The notes under the pieces are model-generated. The model was not told the DNA's origin and made no database searches. It was given only the letters and a program-made list of their open reading frames with translations. Positions 10,842 through 21,218 of a stretch of 64,000 nucleotides of DNA are shown here, piece after piece. Made by a program: the position numbers and the translations under genes. Position 1 is the first letter of the stretch; each line of letters starts with the position of its first letter. The DNA comes from Kuschelorhynchus macadamiae (taxonomy: Eukaryota; Arthropoda; Insecta; Coleoptera; Curculionidae), in the NCBI GenBank assembly GCA_030620095.1, contig JAUTXW010001314.1, positions 1,710,001 to 1,774,000 of the forward strand, given 5' to 3'.

Positions 10842-11800
10842 TAATTTAATTGTTGTATAATAATAATTATTTTATTTATATATATTATGTACATATTATA
10901 TAACCAACCGCACGCCTTTGGCGTACCATTTTTATGAACGCATAATAATAGTCAAAACGCATAAATTGACCCAAAACCGGGTGGTACTACTGATGAAAAG
11001 AAAGAATTTTGCGATGAGATCAATGCCCTGTAGTCCTTTTGCACACCTAATGAAGTTTTATTACTCTATATATTTCTGAAACAGACTATATACAACACCC
11101 TGTTTAATAGGCAGTGGCATCGTTAATTCAAATCCACTTAATCTCAGACTTAAGTAATACAAACATTATTTATCGCAAAAAACGCATTTGATTTGCTTTA
11201 TCTAAAAAGATATTAGGTTTAATACTTATAGTGTTACAGATCTTTTCTTCGGAACACATTAGTTATCATCATTCCAAAAGACCAAATTTTTGGGGTTATC
11301 AACACGAAATCCTAACTGACGGACCTATAACATAATTAAGTATTCACGTTTCGAAAAAAATCCTGTTTATTATCTATGAGCTATATTACCTATGAGCTAT
11401 TTCGTTTGTGATGTTTTGCTTTGCACAGATACGATGTTTTGTCTTAATATTCCGACTCGAAATAGTAAGTATTGTTTTCCGCAATTCTACCTATAAGATA
11501 AATCAAACCATGGATTTTAAAATCAAATAAAAAACAAACATATGTTACGATAATATATACCTACGCAATTTGTTATGAGCTAATGTTATGTTGTGGCGTA
11601 GAAAATAAATAAATATTTTTAAACATTTTTGATCTTATGCTATTAACAATGTTACTTAATTATATAAACATATTCATTTGCTTTATAAATAATAATAAGG
11701 AAAATACATTCAGTTATTTTGTTATTTGGTTTTGTACATTTTATATAAGAATATGACTATTATACACCTCTCTATAATACATGGTGAGTCAAATTAAATT
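10842..11800 (+). repeat. Inverted segmental duplication, arm 1 (5' part)
   Basis: This stretch matches 19803-20730 in reverse complement with roughly 95 percent identity. It includes the end of the IS630-like transposon (10842-11100, with the TCTGAAACAGACTAT terminus) and about 700 bp of flanking DNA. An extra run of about 50 bp near 11360 is absent from the other arm. The Copia element interrupts this arm at 11800/16413. Confidence 0.9.
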
Positions 11801-12069
11801 TATTGATGTTTTAGATAAATAATTATACTTTTGTGGTTTGCAACAAAAACAACTTTATTAAAATAACTATTACAAGATAGAAAAATGAAATGCTTATTCT
11901 AACGAATTTGCCAATGAACTAACTAAAGAAAAATATCCTTATACAATATAGGTGCCGTTGGGTCGAGTCTAATCTAAATATAAACAAGATAGCATAAACA
12001 CAACCTCGACTTTCGTTGCGGCATTATTTATTAGTTTAACGTTTAGATAGTAATTTAATATCTTCAATA
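11801..12069 (-). repeat. Copia 3' LTR
   Basis: Direct repeat of 16144-16412. One difference was seen (aacaactttatt here, aacaattttatt there). The termini are TATTGA and TCAATA, not the usual TG and CA. Confidence 0.95.
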
Positions 12070-12080
12070 CTCTTCCTAAA
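12070..12080 (-). promoter_or_regulatory. Copia polypurine tract
   Basis: The minus strand reads TTTAGGAAGAG directly before the 3' LTR, where plus-strand DNA synthesis would start. Confidence 0.7.
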
Positions 12081-12144
12081 ACTTAACACTAATAAAAACA
12101 AATAAAATTTTAAAAACGTAATTAGTTATTATGTTTTACAATAT

Positions 12145-15100
12145 TTATTCATAATCAACTAACCCTAATTTATTTTTAAAAAACTCAAATTTAGGTTTAG
12201 ACAATGCTTTTGTCATTATATCACTGATTTGCATATCAGTGCTTACATATAAAATATTAATTTCACCTTTTGAGTACAAATCACGAATAAAATGATACTT
12301 AATATCTATATGCTTTGTCCGCTGATGAAATTCTGGATTTTTAACTAATTTAATAGCACTCACATTGTCCATGAATAAAACAACTTTGTCATTGTTTTTA
12401 AACGCACCCAATTCACAAAAAAGTCTTTTTAGCCATATAGCTTCTTTTGCAGCACTCGCGGCACTTATATATTCGGCCTCAGTAGTGGATTGTGCCACAC
12501 ATTGTTGTTTCTTGCTCTGCCAGGAAACTGCTGCCCCACCATACATGGAAACCAACCCTGAAGTCGATTTTCTAGACTGAAAATCACCAGCGTAGTCAGC
12601 GTCACTGTAGATTTTTAAATTCTCTGAGTTTCCATACAATAAACCATTTTTAGTGGTTCCTTTTAAGTAGCGCATTATTCTTTTTAACAATTTATAATGT
12701 GCCTCCGTAGGATTTTCCAGAGCTCTTGAAGCAATATTTACTGCAAATGCAATATCTGGTCTAGTTCCAACTTGTAGGTACATTAAGTTGCCAACTATTG
12801 CACGGTACGGAACAGCTGCATCCAAACTGGGCGAATTTTCAATTTGCCATCCTACTTCGATTGGCGTTGACACTGGCTTAGCCTCAGACATTCCAAATTT
12901 TCTCAGTATTTTATCAATGTAAACACTTTGATGCAGTAATATGTTTCCATTTTCGCTTTTGCAAATTTGAATGCTTGTGACGTTATAAGTAATTTTGGCT
13001 TCAAAATTATTTGATAACTCACTAATAAATTGCAAAGCCTCTTTTTCATCAGATGATGCCACTAAACCATCGTCTACAAATAGTAAAACAATAAGTTTAC
13101 TTTTACTGTCACATTTTATTAATAAACATGGATCTGTATTGCTCTCCATTAATCCACATTTTAGCAAAAAGTCCTTAAATGCCTTATTCCAGCATCTCGG
13201 TGCCTGCTTTAAACCATACAAACTTTTAATTAACTTGCAAACTCGTGGTGTTCCATCTTCAAAGCCTTGTGGTTGTTTCATGTAGATTTCCTCGTCTAGA
13301 GAACCATAGAGAAATGCGGTTTTTATATCAAACTGATATAAATTTAGTTTTTCACAAGCTGCAATACTTATCACTGATCGTATTGTTTCAAATCGAACAA
13401 CAGGACTAAATGTTTCTTGGTAGTCGATACCTTTTTCTTGTGAATAACCTTTTACAACTAAACGGGCTTTATATCTTTCAGTTGTCCCATTCTCTGTTTG
13501 TTTTAATCGGTAGACCCAACGATTGTCAATTGCCTTTTGATCTTGGGGTTTATCCACTAAAATCCATGTTCCATTTTTATACAAGGATTCCATTTCTTCT
13601 TTCATAGCACTTAACCACATGTCAGACTCGTCTGACTGCATTGCTTCATGGAAATTTAAAGGTTCACTTTCAGCCATCCATGCCACTGGGACACCAAAGA
13701 AGTCCGTTTTCTGAAGTTTATTTCTGTCACGGAGCACACGCGAACTACCTTGTTCTTGTTGCTGTTCTTCTTCTTCCGAATTTTCTTCTGGTGTTTCGGC
13801 TTCTTTTTGAACATTAGGCACTTCTTCTGGTTCTGAGCTACTTTCTAATTCAGTTGTGGTATGTGTCAGCTTCTCTTCCTTAAAAATGACGTCATGACTT
13901 AGCACTACGTCATGTTTTTCTGGAATCCACACACGATATCCATCAACCTTGTCAAGATATCCCACAAATATACCTTTGACAGCTTTTTTATCGAGTTTTC
14001 GACGTTTTTCTTTGGGTATATGTACGAAACACTCTGTTCCAAACACCTTAAGATTGTCAATCCTAGGTTTCTTGTCATACCAAAGCTCATAGGGAGTTTT
14101 ACCTTTACAACTTGTTGGTCCCGTTCTATTTAACACAAATGCAGCGGTGTTTACAGCTTCTGCCCATAAAAACTGAGGAATGTGTGATTTGCCGTATAAC
14201 ATGGAACGCGCAGCTTCCATTAAAATACGATTTTCTCGTTCCGCACTGCCATTTTGTTCAGGTGTATACGGGGTGGTAATAGTATGTTTAATACCCCTTT
14301 TACTAAGAAATGACGTGACATCCTTGTTTACATATTCTTTTCCACCATCTGTACGTAACTCAACAATGTCTGTCCCAAAACGCGTTTTCACTTCGTTGCA
14401 AAAATTTTCTAGCTTGTCCTTAACTTCAGATTTTTCACGCAAAAAATACACTTGTCGATAAGCACTAAAGTCATCTTTAAATACAACGAAAAAACGTTTT
14501 TGTCCAGGCGAATTTACTTGCATCGGCCCGCACACATCCGAATGAATTATTTCGCGTGGTTTTTGTGCAATATCTTCCCGTTTTTTGAAAGTTTTTCTGT
14601 GTTGTTTACCATAAACACACGCGTCACAAAAATCATTGTCCACGGTCAAGTCAATGTTTATATCTTTAAGAAAATATTGCACATGACGCTTATTTTGATG
14701 ACATAAGCGCTCATGCCAAAGCTGAAGCGTATCACTCACACTTGCCGCCAAACACGTATCTTTCGGCAAGATCACACGCAAAATTATTCGATACAAATTA
14801 CCGATTTCGGTTCCGAGAGCTACGACGTTATCGTTTCTTTTAAAAACACAACGCGAACCGTTTTCAGTCAGCATGAAATCAATACCTTTTTGCGCGGCTA
14901 CTCTTACTGAAAATAGGTTTTTCGACATACAGGGTGTATACAAAACATCAAACATAGTTGAAGGGAGCCATTTTCCATTTACATAGGTTTCAGTCTCGAT
15001 ATCGCCATGTCCTAGGGCTGCCACTTTGTCACCATTTCCAACGTAAACGTATAAAGGTTTTTCAAATTTTTCGTATTTTGAAAACCACTCTATTTTGTTA

Positions 15101-15654
15101 GTCATGTGATGCGAAGCACCAGAGTCAATAAGCCAATAATCACTATCTGAACCTACTTTGATATCACCAATAAATGCTTCCTTTTTGTCTACATTTACTT
15201 TGCAGTCTTTTAATAAATGTTCTTTGGACCCACATTTAAAACAACCTTTGCAGTTTTTTAACACATGATTAGCCCTTTTGTACAATGAACATCGCGATGT
15301 AGAAGCACCCGAATTCATTTGCGACTTTGAAAAACTCCCTTTTTGAAACCCTTTCTTCTTAAAATCTTGAATTTGCATTTTAGAAAACAAAGCAGTTTTT
15401 AAATCTTCGGAATCATCTTGTTTTTCCAAGCGAAGTTCTTCTGTCAATAGTCTGGTTGTCAAATTTTCTATTGTTCTTTTAGATTGGTCAGTAGAATCCC
15501 ATGCACTGTGAAAATGATTAAATTTGGCAGGTAACGTTGACAGAATTCTTGTTATCAACATAGAACTAGGAATAGTGCCACCCAATTTATCCATTTTACT
15601 TGCCAATTGCTCAATGTTGCGCAATATTGCCATCGATGTCCCACTTAAATTCAA
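12145..15654 (-). CDS. Copia gag C-terminus and pol polyprotein
   Basis: A 1169-codon open frame. Residues about 138-151 form a CCHC zinc knuckle (CFKCGSKEHLLKDC). The protease motif DSGASHH is at about 177. The integrase has a His-His-Cys-Cys zinc site (about 313-346) and acidic residues in HSDVCGP, RTDGGKEY and PEQNGSAERE (about D373, D436, E472). RT follows (about 715-960) with FDIKTAF and the catalytic FVDD at about 859-862. RNase H has YSDADYAGD, STTEAEY and a final DIMTKALS. All enzymatic motifs expected of copia are present. The frame has no usable ATG at its start; it continues gag after a frameshift in the overlap with the upstream ORF. No envelope gene is present. Confidence 0.95.
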   Translation of the reverse strand: MNLSGTSMAILRNIEQLASKMDKLGGTIPSSMLITRILSTLPAKFNHFHSAWDSTDQSKRTIENLTTRLLTEELRLEKQDDSEDLKTALFSKMQIQDFKKKGFQKGSFSKSQMNSGASTSRCSLYKRANHVLKNCKGCFKCGSKEHLLKDCKVNVDKKEAFIGDIKVGSDSDYWLIDSGASHHMTNKIEWFSKYEKFEKPLYVYVGNGDKVAALGHGDIETETYVNGKWLPSTMFDVLYTPCMSKNLFSVRVAAQKGIDFMLTENGSRCVFKRNDNVVALGTEIGNLYRIILRVILPKDTCLAASVSDTLQLWHERLCHQNKRHVQYFLKDINIDLTVDNDFCDACVYGKQHRKTFKKREDIAQKPREIIHSDVCGPMQVNSPGQKRFFVVFKDDFSAYRQVYFLREKSEVKDKLENFCNEVKTRFGTDIVELRTDGGKEYVNKDVTSFLSKRGIKHTITTPYTPEQNGSAERENRILMEAARSMLYGKSHIPQFLWAEAVNTAAFVLNRTGPTSCKGKTPYELWYDKKPRIDNLKVFGTECFVHIPKEKRRKLDKKAVKGIFVGYLDKVDGYRVWIPEKHDVVLSHDVIFKEEKLTHTTTELESSSEPEEVPNVQKEAETPEENSEEEEQQQEQGSSRVLRDRNKLQKTDFFGVPVAWMAESEPLNFHEAMQSDESDMWLSAMKEEMESLYKNGTWILVDKPQDQKAIDNRWVYRLKQTENGTTERYKARLVVKGYSQEKGIDYQETFSPVVRFETIRSVISIAACEKLNLYQFDIKTAFLYGSLDEEIYMKQPQGFEDGTPRVCKLIKSLYGLKQAPRCWNKAFKDFLLKCGLMESNTDPCLLIKCDSKSKLIVLLFVDDGLVASSDEKEALQFISELSNNFEAKITYNVTSIQICKSENGNILLHQSVYIDKILRKFGMSEAKPVSTPIEVGWQIENSPSLDAAVPYRAIVGNLMYLQVGTRPDIAFAVNIASRALENPTEAHYKLLKRIMRYLKGTTKNGLLYGNSENLKIYSDADYAGDFQSRKSTSGLVSMYGGAAVSWQSKKQQCVAQSTTEAEYISAASAAKEAIWLKRLFCELGAFKNNDKVVLFMDNVSAIKLVKNPEFHQRTKHIDIKYHFIRDLYSKGEINILYVSTDMQISDIMTKALSKPKFEFFKNKLGLVDYE

Positions 15655-15994
15655 AAAACTGTTTTTGTACTAATGCCAAACTTTCTTCTGATTTTAAATC
15701 ATAAATACTGTGCAATTTTAACCACATCTCACTAGCAGTAGAACAATTTAACAATAACTGGAGTGGCTTGGCTTCCACAGCTGTAACAATTAGCTTACGA
15801 GCCAATCTTTCTCTTTTTGTCCAGTTTCTGAGCTTACCAGCATAATCAGCTACACTCTCCTCAGGCTTTTTTTCGATTCCATTGCAAATCTCTAACGCAT
15901 CTTCACTATCCAAAATAGTTTGCATAACAAATTGCCATTGTTGCCAGTTGTCTGCATCACGCAGTTTTTCGATTTTGGGCTTATCAAACTCCAT
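15611..15994 (-). CDS. Copia gag N-terminal part, interrupted by frameshift
   Basis: A 127-codon frame from a true ATG at 15994, reading LRDADNWQQWQFVMQ and later ASEMWLKLHSIYDLKSEE. This matches the N-terminal capsid region (UBN2/retrotran_gag type) of copia polyproteins. It overlaps the pol frame in 15611-15654 and stops there, while the homologous region continues in another frame. Copia normally uses one continuous gag-pol frame, so I take this as a single small indel in this copy or an assembly error. A programmed shift is less likely because no slippery heptamer is evident. Confidence 0.9.
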   Translation of the reverse strand: MEFDKPKIEKLRDADNWQQWQFVMQTILDSEDALEICNGIEKKPEESVADYAGKLRNWTKRERLARKLIVTAVEAKPLQLLLNCSTASEMWLKLHSIYDLKSEESLALVQKQFFEFKWDIDGNIAQH

Positions 15995-16124
15995 GATAAC
16001 CTGGTTAATAGTTACAACACGATGTCCAAATTCTACTACACCTGAAGCACTATTACACCTCCGAAATTACTCGCGAAGTTGCAACCTTTTAAAAACAATT
16101 ATATAATTATTATTAGTGGCCTAA

Positions 16125-16143
16125 GTGCACTGGGCCCATAACC
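16125..16143 (-). promoter_or_regulatory. Copia primer-binding site (initiator tRNA-Met, internal)
   Basis: Immediately downstream of the 5' LTR, the minus strand reads GGTTATGGGCCCAG. This complements the anticodon-arm sequence CUGGGCCCAUAACC of eukaryotic initiator tRNA-Met. Copia is known to prime from an internal part of that tRNA. Confidence 0.85.
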
Positions 16144-16412
16144 TATTGATGTTTTAGATAAATAATTATACTTTTGTGGTTTGCAACAAAAACAATTTTA
16201 TTAAAATAACTATTACAAGATAGAAAAATGAAATGCTTATTCTAACGAATTTGCCAATGAACTAACTAAAGAAAAATATCCTTATACAATATAGGTGCCG
16301 TTGGGTCGAGTCTAATCTAAATATAAACAAGATAGCATAAACACAACCTCGACTTTCGTTGCGGCATTATTTATTAGTTTAACGTTTAGATAGTAATTTA
16401 ATATCTTCAATA
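16144..16412 (-). repeat. Copia 5' LTR
   Basis: A 269-bp direct repeat of 11801-12069, expected to hold the element's promoter. TATA position and start site were not determined. Confidence 0.95.
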
Positions 16413-16593
16413 AAATTGCTATAGCATGTTTACTTATTGATATTTTTATGAGTTATCGGGTATTTCTAAGAAGGTGCACATTTTTATTAAATGAATATTA
16501 AAGTTTTTAAAAATATTAAATGTTGTTACACACAGACCCATTATCAAAGTATTACATTTTTGCAGTTGTCCGAATTGCAGAGGAAAAGGCAAT
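16413..16593 (+). repeat. Inverted segmental duplication, arm 1 (3' part)
   Basis: It continues arm 1 beyond the Copia insertion and matches the reverse complement of 19620-19802, up to AAAAGGCAATTAT, where homology ends. Confidence 0.9.
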
Positions 16594-16604
16594 TATGCAA
16601 TTAT

Positions 16605-16635
16605 GAGATCTGAACACTGAATGTGTTCAGATCTC
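16605..16635. repeat. Perfect 12-bp hairpin with 7-nt loop
   Basis: GAGATCTGAACA, loop CTGAATG, TGTTCAGATCTC. In the other copy the loop region has the opposite orientation, so the central part looks inverted between copies. Confidence 0.85.
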
Positions 16636-16646
16636 GTGGAGTAAAG

Positions 16647-16689
16647 ATCCATGAAGATGCCTCGTGCAATCGAAGGCGAAACGTCGGAT
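16647..16689 (+). ncRNA. Hammerhead-like motif, family 2, core base lost
   Basis: Same fold as 6922-6964: ATCC/GGAT stem I, GCCU/AGGC stem II, GAAA, palindromic ACGU, C17. The first core base is A instead of C (ATGAAGA at 16651-16657), which should abolish cleavage. Confidence 0.5.
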
Positions 16690-16740
16690 AGTAATTCCAA
16701 TTTGACACGGTCTAATCCCAAGAACCATGATTTCCTAATT

Positions 16741-16920
16741 TGTATCTGTTTTTAATTTTTTTTTCTTAAGAATTGAATTAATCGTGTCAGCTTAATTTTT
16801 TAAAAACTGATATAAATATATCATATAGAAATATATCCTAAAAATTAAAACGGATGCAATATGCATTTTATTGATCAAAATCTAGACAATCCACCCGATA
16901 TTTTAAATTCTTTTGTTTAA
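16741..16920. other. Short unassigned stretch with a repeated 28-mer
   Basis: Positions 16862-16889 (cattttattgatcaaaatctagacaat) also occur in direct orientation at 6995-7022 beside the other family-2 fragment. No coding content. Confidence 0.5.
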
Positions 16921-17285
16921 TTTTTTAAGCAAGGTCTGCAAACTGACGTGATGTATTTAGTCTTTTCTTCTAAGGCATTTGACAAATTGGATCACCAGTT
17001 GTTAATTAATTAGCTCTCTCTAGTATTGGATACTCAGACTCACGATTAAGGCTTTTTATATGTTACCTTTCAAATCGCACAAAATATGTAACTATAAGTG
17101 GTTTTCAGTCAATGAATAATTATATAGCATCTTTGGGGGTACCGCAGGGTTCCGTCTTAGGACCCTTGCTCTTAAATAACGACACTGGTGATTCTCTAAA
17201 CATTGGTTATCTACTCTACGCTTATAGCGTCGCCAAATTGTGTGCCAACATTAAGTTTGTGGAGGACTGTCTGAAAATGTAATTA
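16921..17285 (+). pseudogene. LINE reverse transcriptase fragment (Jockey/CR1-like)
   Basis: Allowing frameshifts and stops, the plus strand reads FSSKAFDKLDHQLLIN (RT motif A region with the Asp), then a segment ending NNYIASLGVPQGSVLGPLL, the hallmark motif B of LINE reverse transcriptases. A YADD box is not preserved; the corresponding stretch reads LLYAYSVAK. Both ends are truncated, and it is joined directly to the mariner end that follows. Clade assignment between CR1, Jockey and relatives is uncertain. Confidence 0.75.
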
Positions 17286-17339
17286 AATGTATAGCATATA
17301 ATTGACTAGTGCCAGGGAAATACTTCAATAATTGTATCT

Positions 17340-17757
17340 CGCCAATTTCCGAAGAAATGGTGACATTTAACAACTTTCACAAAGAGTACCATTTTTATGT
17401 AAAAAACATAGGAAAATCATAATCTGATGTCAGAATAGCAAGAAATTGAAACCTTAGAGGAATGGGGTCAAATGTATTCAAATACCCCCCTGGTTCGCAC
17501 GCCCCTGGTTAAAGTTAACATTGTTCAATAGACTCAAATAGATGAACTTATTAACAACAATATATGTCCCATAGTTGGTTGCGGTAGCTGAAGTAGTCCT
17601 GGAGCTATAAAACGAAAACTAATAAAATAAAGGCCATCGTCAAAGAGCTCCAGTTCCCTGAGGAAGCCTTTCCAGACCCATGTTCATATGATTTTTTTTT
17701 CTTTTCATATGTTCTATTTACGCTAGAAGTTTGTAATATGTTTACATTAACACCCTG
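17340..17757 (+). mobile_element. 3' end of a mariner-like element
   Basis: About 415 bp match the reverse complement of 4546-4960, including the transposase C-terminus, the GGGGCGTGCGAACCAG stretch and the terminal CACCCTG followed by TA (17758-17759). The rest of the element is missing. Confidence 0.85.
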
Positions 17758-18244
17758 TATATCAAACAAAATCATATAATTCATAACAAATTAATTTTTT
17801 TTTGTAGTTACATTGCTGTTTAATATTAATTCACACTTGAGATTAAAATTAAGGCATAGCTTTGAATTTTTTCATAAGAGACAACAATCATCCTCTGTGG
17901 TAATGGTAAATGGATTTAACGTCTTTAAATAGGGTGAAAAGGAAGTGTTAAAAAAAACTAAAATTAAAACTGGAATAAGATACAGAAATTACAGGAATTC
18001 GTTTGCTCCATAGATTGTTTGAAAATGTAAAATTGTGTACAAAAATTCCGTTCGCTCTGAAGAGGGATAGAATTTGCTGTATCCTTTATTTACTTTTTAG
18101 CAAAGTTTTAACCTCATTCTACCTTATTAATTTTCATTTTTAAATACTTAATACATAAATACATAATTTTGCTGTGAAGTAGGTATTTGCAAAATTTTGT
18201 TTTAAAGAAAGCTTCGATTATTTTTTATTTAACATGTTCCTCTG
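17758..18244. other. Unassigned AT-rich DNA
   Basis: No recognisable coding or repeat content. Confidence 0.5.
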
Positions 18245-18330
18245 CTGTAAATATCCCTCAAAGAGTTTCGTGCAATTTAAGGCGAAACATCGGAAAGTAA
18301 ATCCAATATTACACGGTATCTGGTTAGAGC
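18245..18330 (+). repeat. Degenerate family-2 Penelope-type terminus
   Basis: TTTCGTGCAATTTAAGGCGAAACATCGG and the following ACACGGTATCTGG mirror 16661-16715, with many changes. The hammerhead core is not preserved. Confidence 0.5.
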
Positions 18331-19619
18331 TTGAAGTGGAACTACCGAGTAAAATTGGTCGCAGCTGGGGTTCGAGTTGTTTAATAGTTTACATTTAGTT
18401 TTTCCTAGGTGTATCTTCTATAACACGGCTGTCAATAAAATCTTCATTCACTAACCTAGCCAGCAGTTGCAAGGCCTCCAAAATATTTCTACGCATGTAT
18501 CGAAATGCGTGTGTGTATGTGTGAGTTAACTTTATTTGGCACTGGAATAAACCAACTGGCCAGCATTCTCTCGAAATGCGAATTCGTTATTGGTCTGTTT
18601 GGACATTTATAAATATCCTATAGAAAGTCAGTATTGCCATTTGACTTTAGGCTCAGTGATTGGATGGAAATAGCAGTTTGCGCTTGCGCAATTCCACAAA
18701 GGGGCCTTGAGGGCAAGTGATTCAGGCATCAGTTTTAAAAGATTTAAGGCTCGCTATATATTTAGTTTATATGTAATGTAATATAAAATACATCAACAAT
18801 ATTTTGTAAGGGCTGGGTGAGACTGTTTTGGACGTCGGCTTCAAAATGTATATATTTAACGAATAAATAAAATATTTTTTAATTTTTATCGATTTTTTTT
18901 TGAAGTCTGTTCTATTATTTTTAAATATTTTAACAACAAAACATCCTAGAATTTTCGCCTATATACACGAAGTGTGACAAGTTTAACCTAAAAACTAATT
19001 TAGATCTATTTTCTGATAACTTACAAACTTTCAAGAGAAATTTACAGCGCCAAACCGTTTTACTAATTTGGAGTCTTAGTAAGGTAAAATTTACAATGTA
19101 ATTACTATTGTTATGGTTTATAGTTTAGTTTTTTAATAGGTGAAATGTGACTTTTATTAATCTTAATTATGTAGTATTACATTGTCTTGTAATTAGGATT
19201 ATTTTCTGTAAGACAGTTAATGTAAATAAATAAAACATCTTTAACATACCACAAATATATCCTTTTAAGTACAAATTTTTTGCATTCATCCAGTCAATTA
19301 CTCTTATTTTAAATTAACTCTTTGTACCTAGCATTTGAAGTACAATTTCTTGTAAACTAACATAGACGACTAATTAAATTAACATTGGTGTCAAAATTAT
19401 TTTAAATGTTGTCAAGATAATAGTTAAAAAATAGGGCAGTATGAAGTATACAGTCTTGGTTCTTAATCCAAAAATCAACAAATTATGAAAAATAATTAAT
19501 TAGTTAAATAGGCTAAAAAATATTTTTTTTTGAAAATTAAGCAATCTGCTGTCAGTTTTTCTATATATTGTGATTATTACGCACAAACAAAAAAAATATT
19601 ATTCGTAATATATAAAAAT
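18331..19619. other. Unassigned AT-rich DNA
   Basis: No protein or RNA feature that I can support. Several A/T runs are present. Confidence 0.5.
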
Positions 19620-20730
19620 AATTGCCTTTTCCGCTGCAATTAGGACACCTGCAAAAATGTAATACTTTGATAATGGGTCTGTGTGTGTCAACATTTAATA
19701 TTTTTAAAAACTTTGATATGCATTTAATAGAAATGTGCACCTTCTTATAAATACCCCATAACTCATAAAAATATCAATACGTAAACATGCTACAGCAATT
19801 TAATTTGAGTCACCGTGTATTATAGAGAGGTGTATAATAGTCATATTCTTATATAAAATATACAAAACCAAATAACAAAATAACTGAATGTATTTTCCTT
19901 ATTATTATTTATAAAGTAAATGAATATGTTTATATAATTAAGTAACATTGTTAATAGCATAGGATCAAAAATGTTTAAAAATATTTATTTATTTTCTACG
20001 CCACAATATAACATTAGCTCATAACAAATTGCGTAGGTATATATTATCTTAACATATGTTTGTTTTTTATTTGATTTTAAAATCCATGGTTTGATTTATC
20101 TTATAAGTAGAATTGTGGAAAACAATACTTATTATTTCGAGTCGGAATATTAAGACAAAACATCGTATCTGTGCAAAGCAAAACATCATAAACGAAATAG
20201 CGTGAATACTTAATTATGTTACATGTCCGTTAGTAATAACCCCAAAAATTTGGTCTTTTGGAATGATGATAGCTAATGTGTTGCGAAGAAAAGATCTGTA
20301 CCGCTATAAGTATTAAACCTAATATCTCTGGTTTAGATAAAGTAAATCAAATGCGTTTTTTGCGATAAATAATGTTTGTATTACTTAAGTCTGAGATTAA
20401 GTGGATTTGAATTAAAGATGCCACTGCCCATTAAACATGGTGTTATATATAGTCTGTTTCAGAAATATATAGAGTAATAAAACTTCATTAGGTGTGCAAA
20501 AGGACTACAGGGCATTGATCTCATCGCAAAATTCTTTCTTTTCATCAGTAGTGCCACCCGGTTTTGGGTCAATTTATGCGTTTTGACTATTATTATGCGT
20601 TCATAAACACTGAAATTGGTACGCCAAAGGCGTGCGGTTGGATATATAATATGTACATAATATATATAAGTAAAATAATTAGTATTATACAACAATTCAA
20701 TTATTATTATAGTTACATTATATTTTTCTG
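19620..20730 (-). repeat. Inverted segmental duplication, arm 2
   Basis: Reverse complement of 10842-11800 plus 16413-16593, uninterrupted by Copia and so preserving the pre-insertion sequence (TCAAATTAAATTGC). Its right part is the 3' end of the IS630-like transposon at 20449-22583. Confidence 0.9.
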
Positions 20731-20750
20731 CTTTATTTTCCACCGCATAT

Positions 20751-21203
20751 TTCATAAAACGATTGCTGTTTAATTTTGCTATGACTAGTAGTTCTTTCTT
20801 TATCAAATTGGGTTCAAACTCAATACTGTTAGTTAGCCATTCGATAATTTCTTGTGTTCTCCAAGATGAACCAGTTGGTGTCTTATCTATGCGCCATGAA
20901 TGATAGCTTGCGTTATCTATGACCACTACCGAATCAGCAGAAAGATATTTTATCATTTCACCAAAATAGTCTTCGAAAACATCCGAATTTATGTCCTCAT
21001 GGTAATCTCCCGTCCGCCACGACTGAAAAGTTAGCAAACCTTCTTTTAAAAATACCTCTTCACTTCGAGTGTGTGCAATTGTTAGTCTCTTCCCTTTTCT
21101 CGAAGGCACTTTAATACCCTTTGACAGGCCTTCCATGAAAGCTTGGCGGGCACTGGTTATATTTCTGTCTTACCACAATTGTTGTACTATATAACCTTCA
21201 TTG
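20751..21203 (-). pseudogene. IS630-like transposase, C-terminal part
   Basis: It contains KGKRLTIAHTRSEEVF, then FQSWRTGDYHEDINSDVFED and VVVIDNASYHS with the second catalytic Asp, typical of DDE_3-type IS630 relatives common in insects. EPNLIKKELL follows, but the final catalytic Glu region is replaced by low-complexity AT-rich sequence. A stop lies near 21172. The upstream half continues at 21719 beyond the LINE insertion. Confidence 0.8.
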
Positions 21204-21218
21204 ATCCACGTCTCGTCA

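Larger units (their letters stand above)
11801..16412 (-). mobile_element. Copia (Ty1/copia) LTR retrotransposon, nearly intact
   Basis: The element is 4612 bp, with 269-bp LTRs (11801-12069 and 16144-16412) differing at one seen base. It is flanked by AAATT at 11796-11800 and 16413-16417. On the minus strand the order is 5' LTR, primer-binding site, gag, protease, integrase, reverse transcriptase, RNase H, polypurine tract, 3' LTR. Integrase before RT defines the copia order. Insertion split arm 1 of the inverted duplication, so it is younger than that duplication. One frameshift inside gag is the only lesion seen. Confidence 0.95.
16594..16740 (+). mobile_element. Penelope-type terminal fragment, family 2, second copy
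   Basis: Inverted relative to 6868-7022 and matching it from the hammerhead-like motif through GGTCTAATCCCAAGAACCAT. The left edge contains a perfect hairpin at 16605-16635. It abuts the end of duplication arm 1. Confidence 0.55.

Noticed and set aside
12365..14910. Plus-strand open frames opposite the Copia pol gene
   Set aside because: They are antisense shadows of the pol coding frame with no recognisable motif.
15611..15654. Programmed ribosomal frameshift between the two Copia frames
   Set aside because: Copia normally has a single gag-pol frame and no slippery heptamer or strong downstream hairpin is visible, so an indel is simpler.
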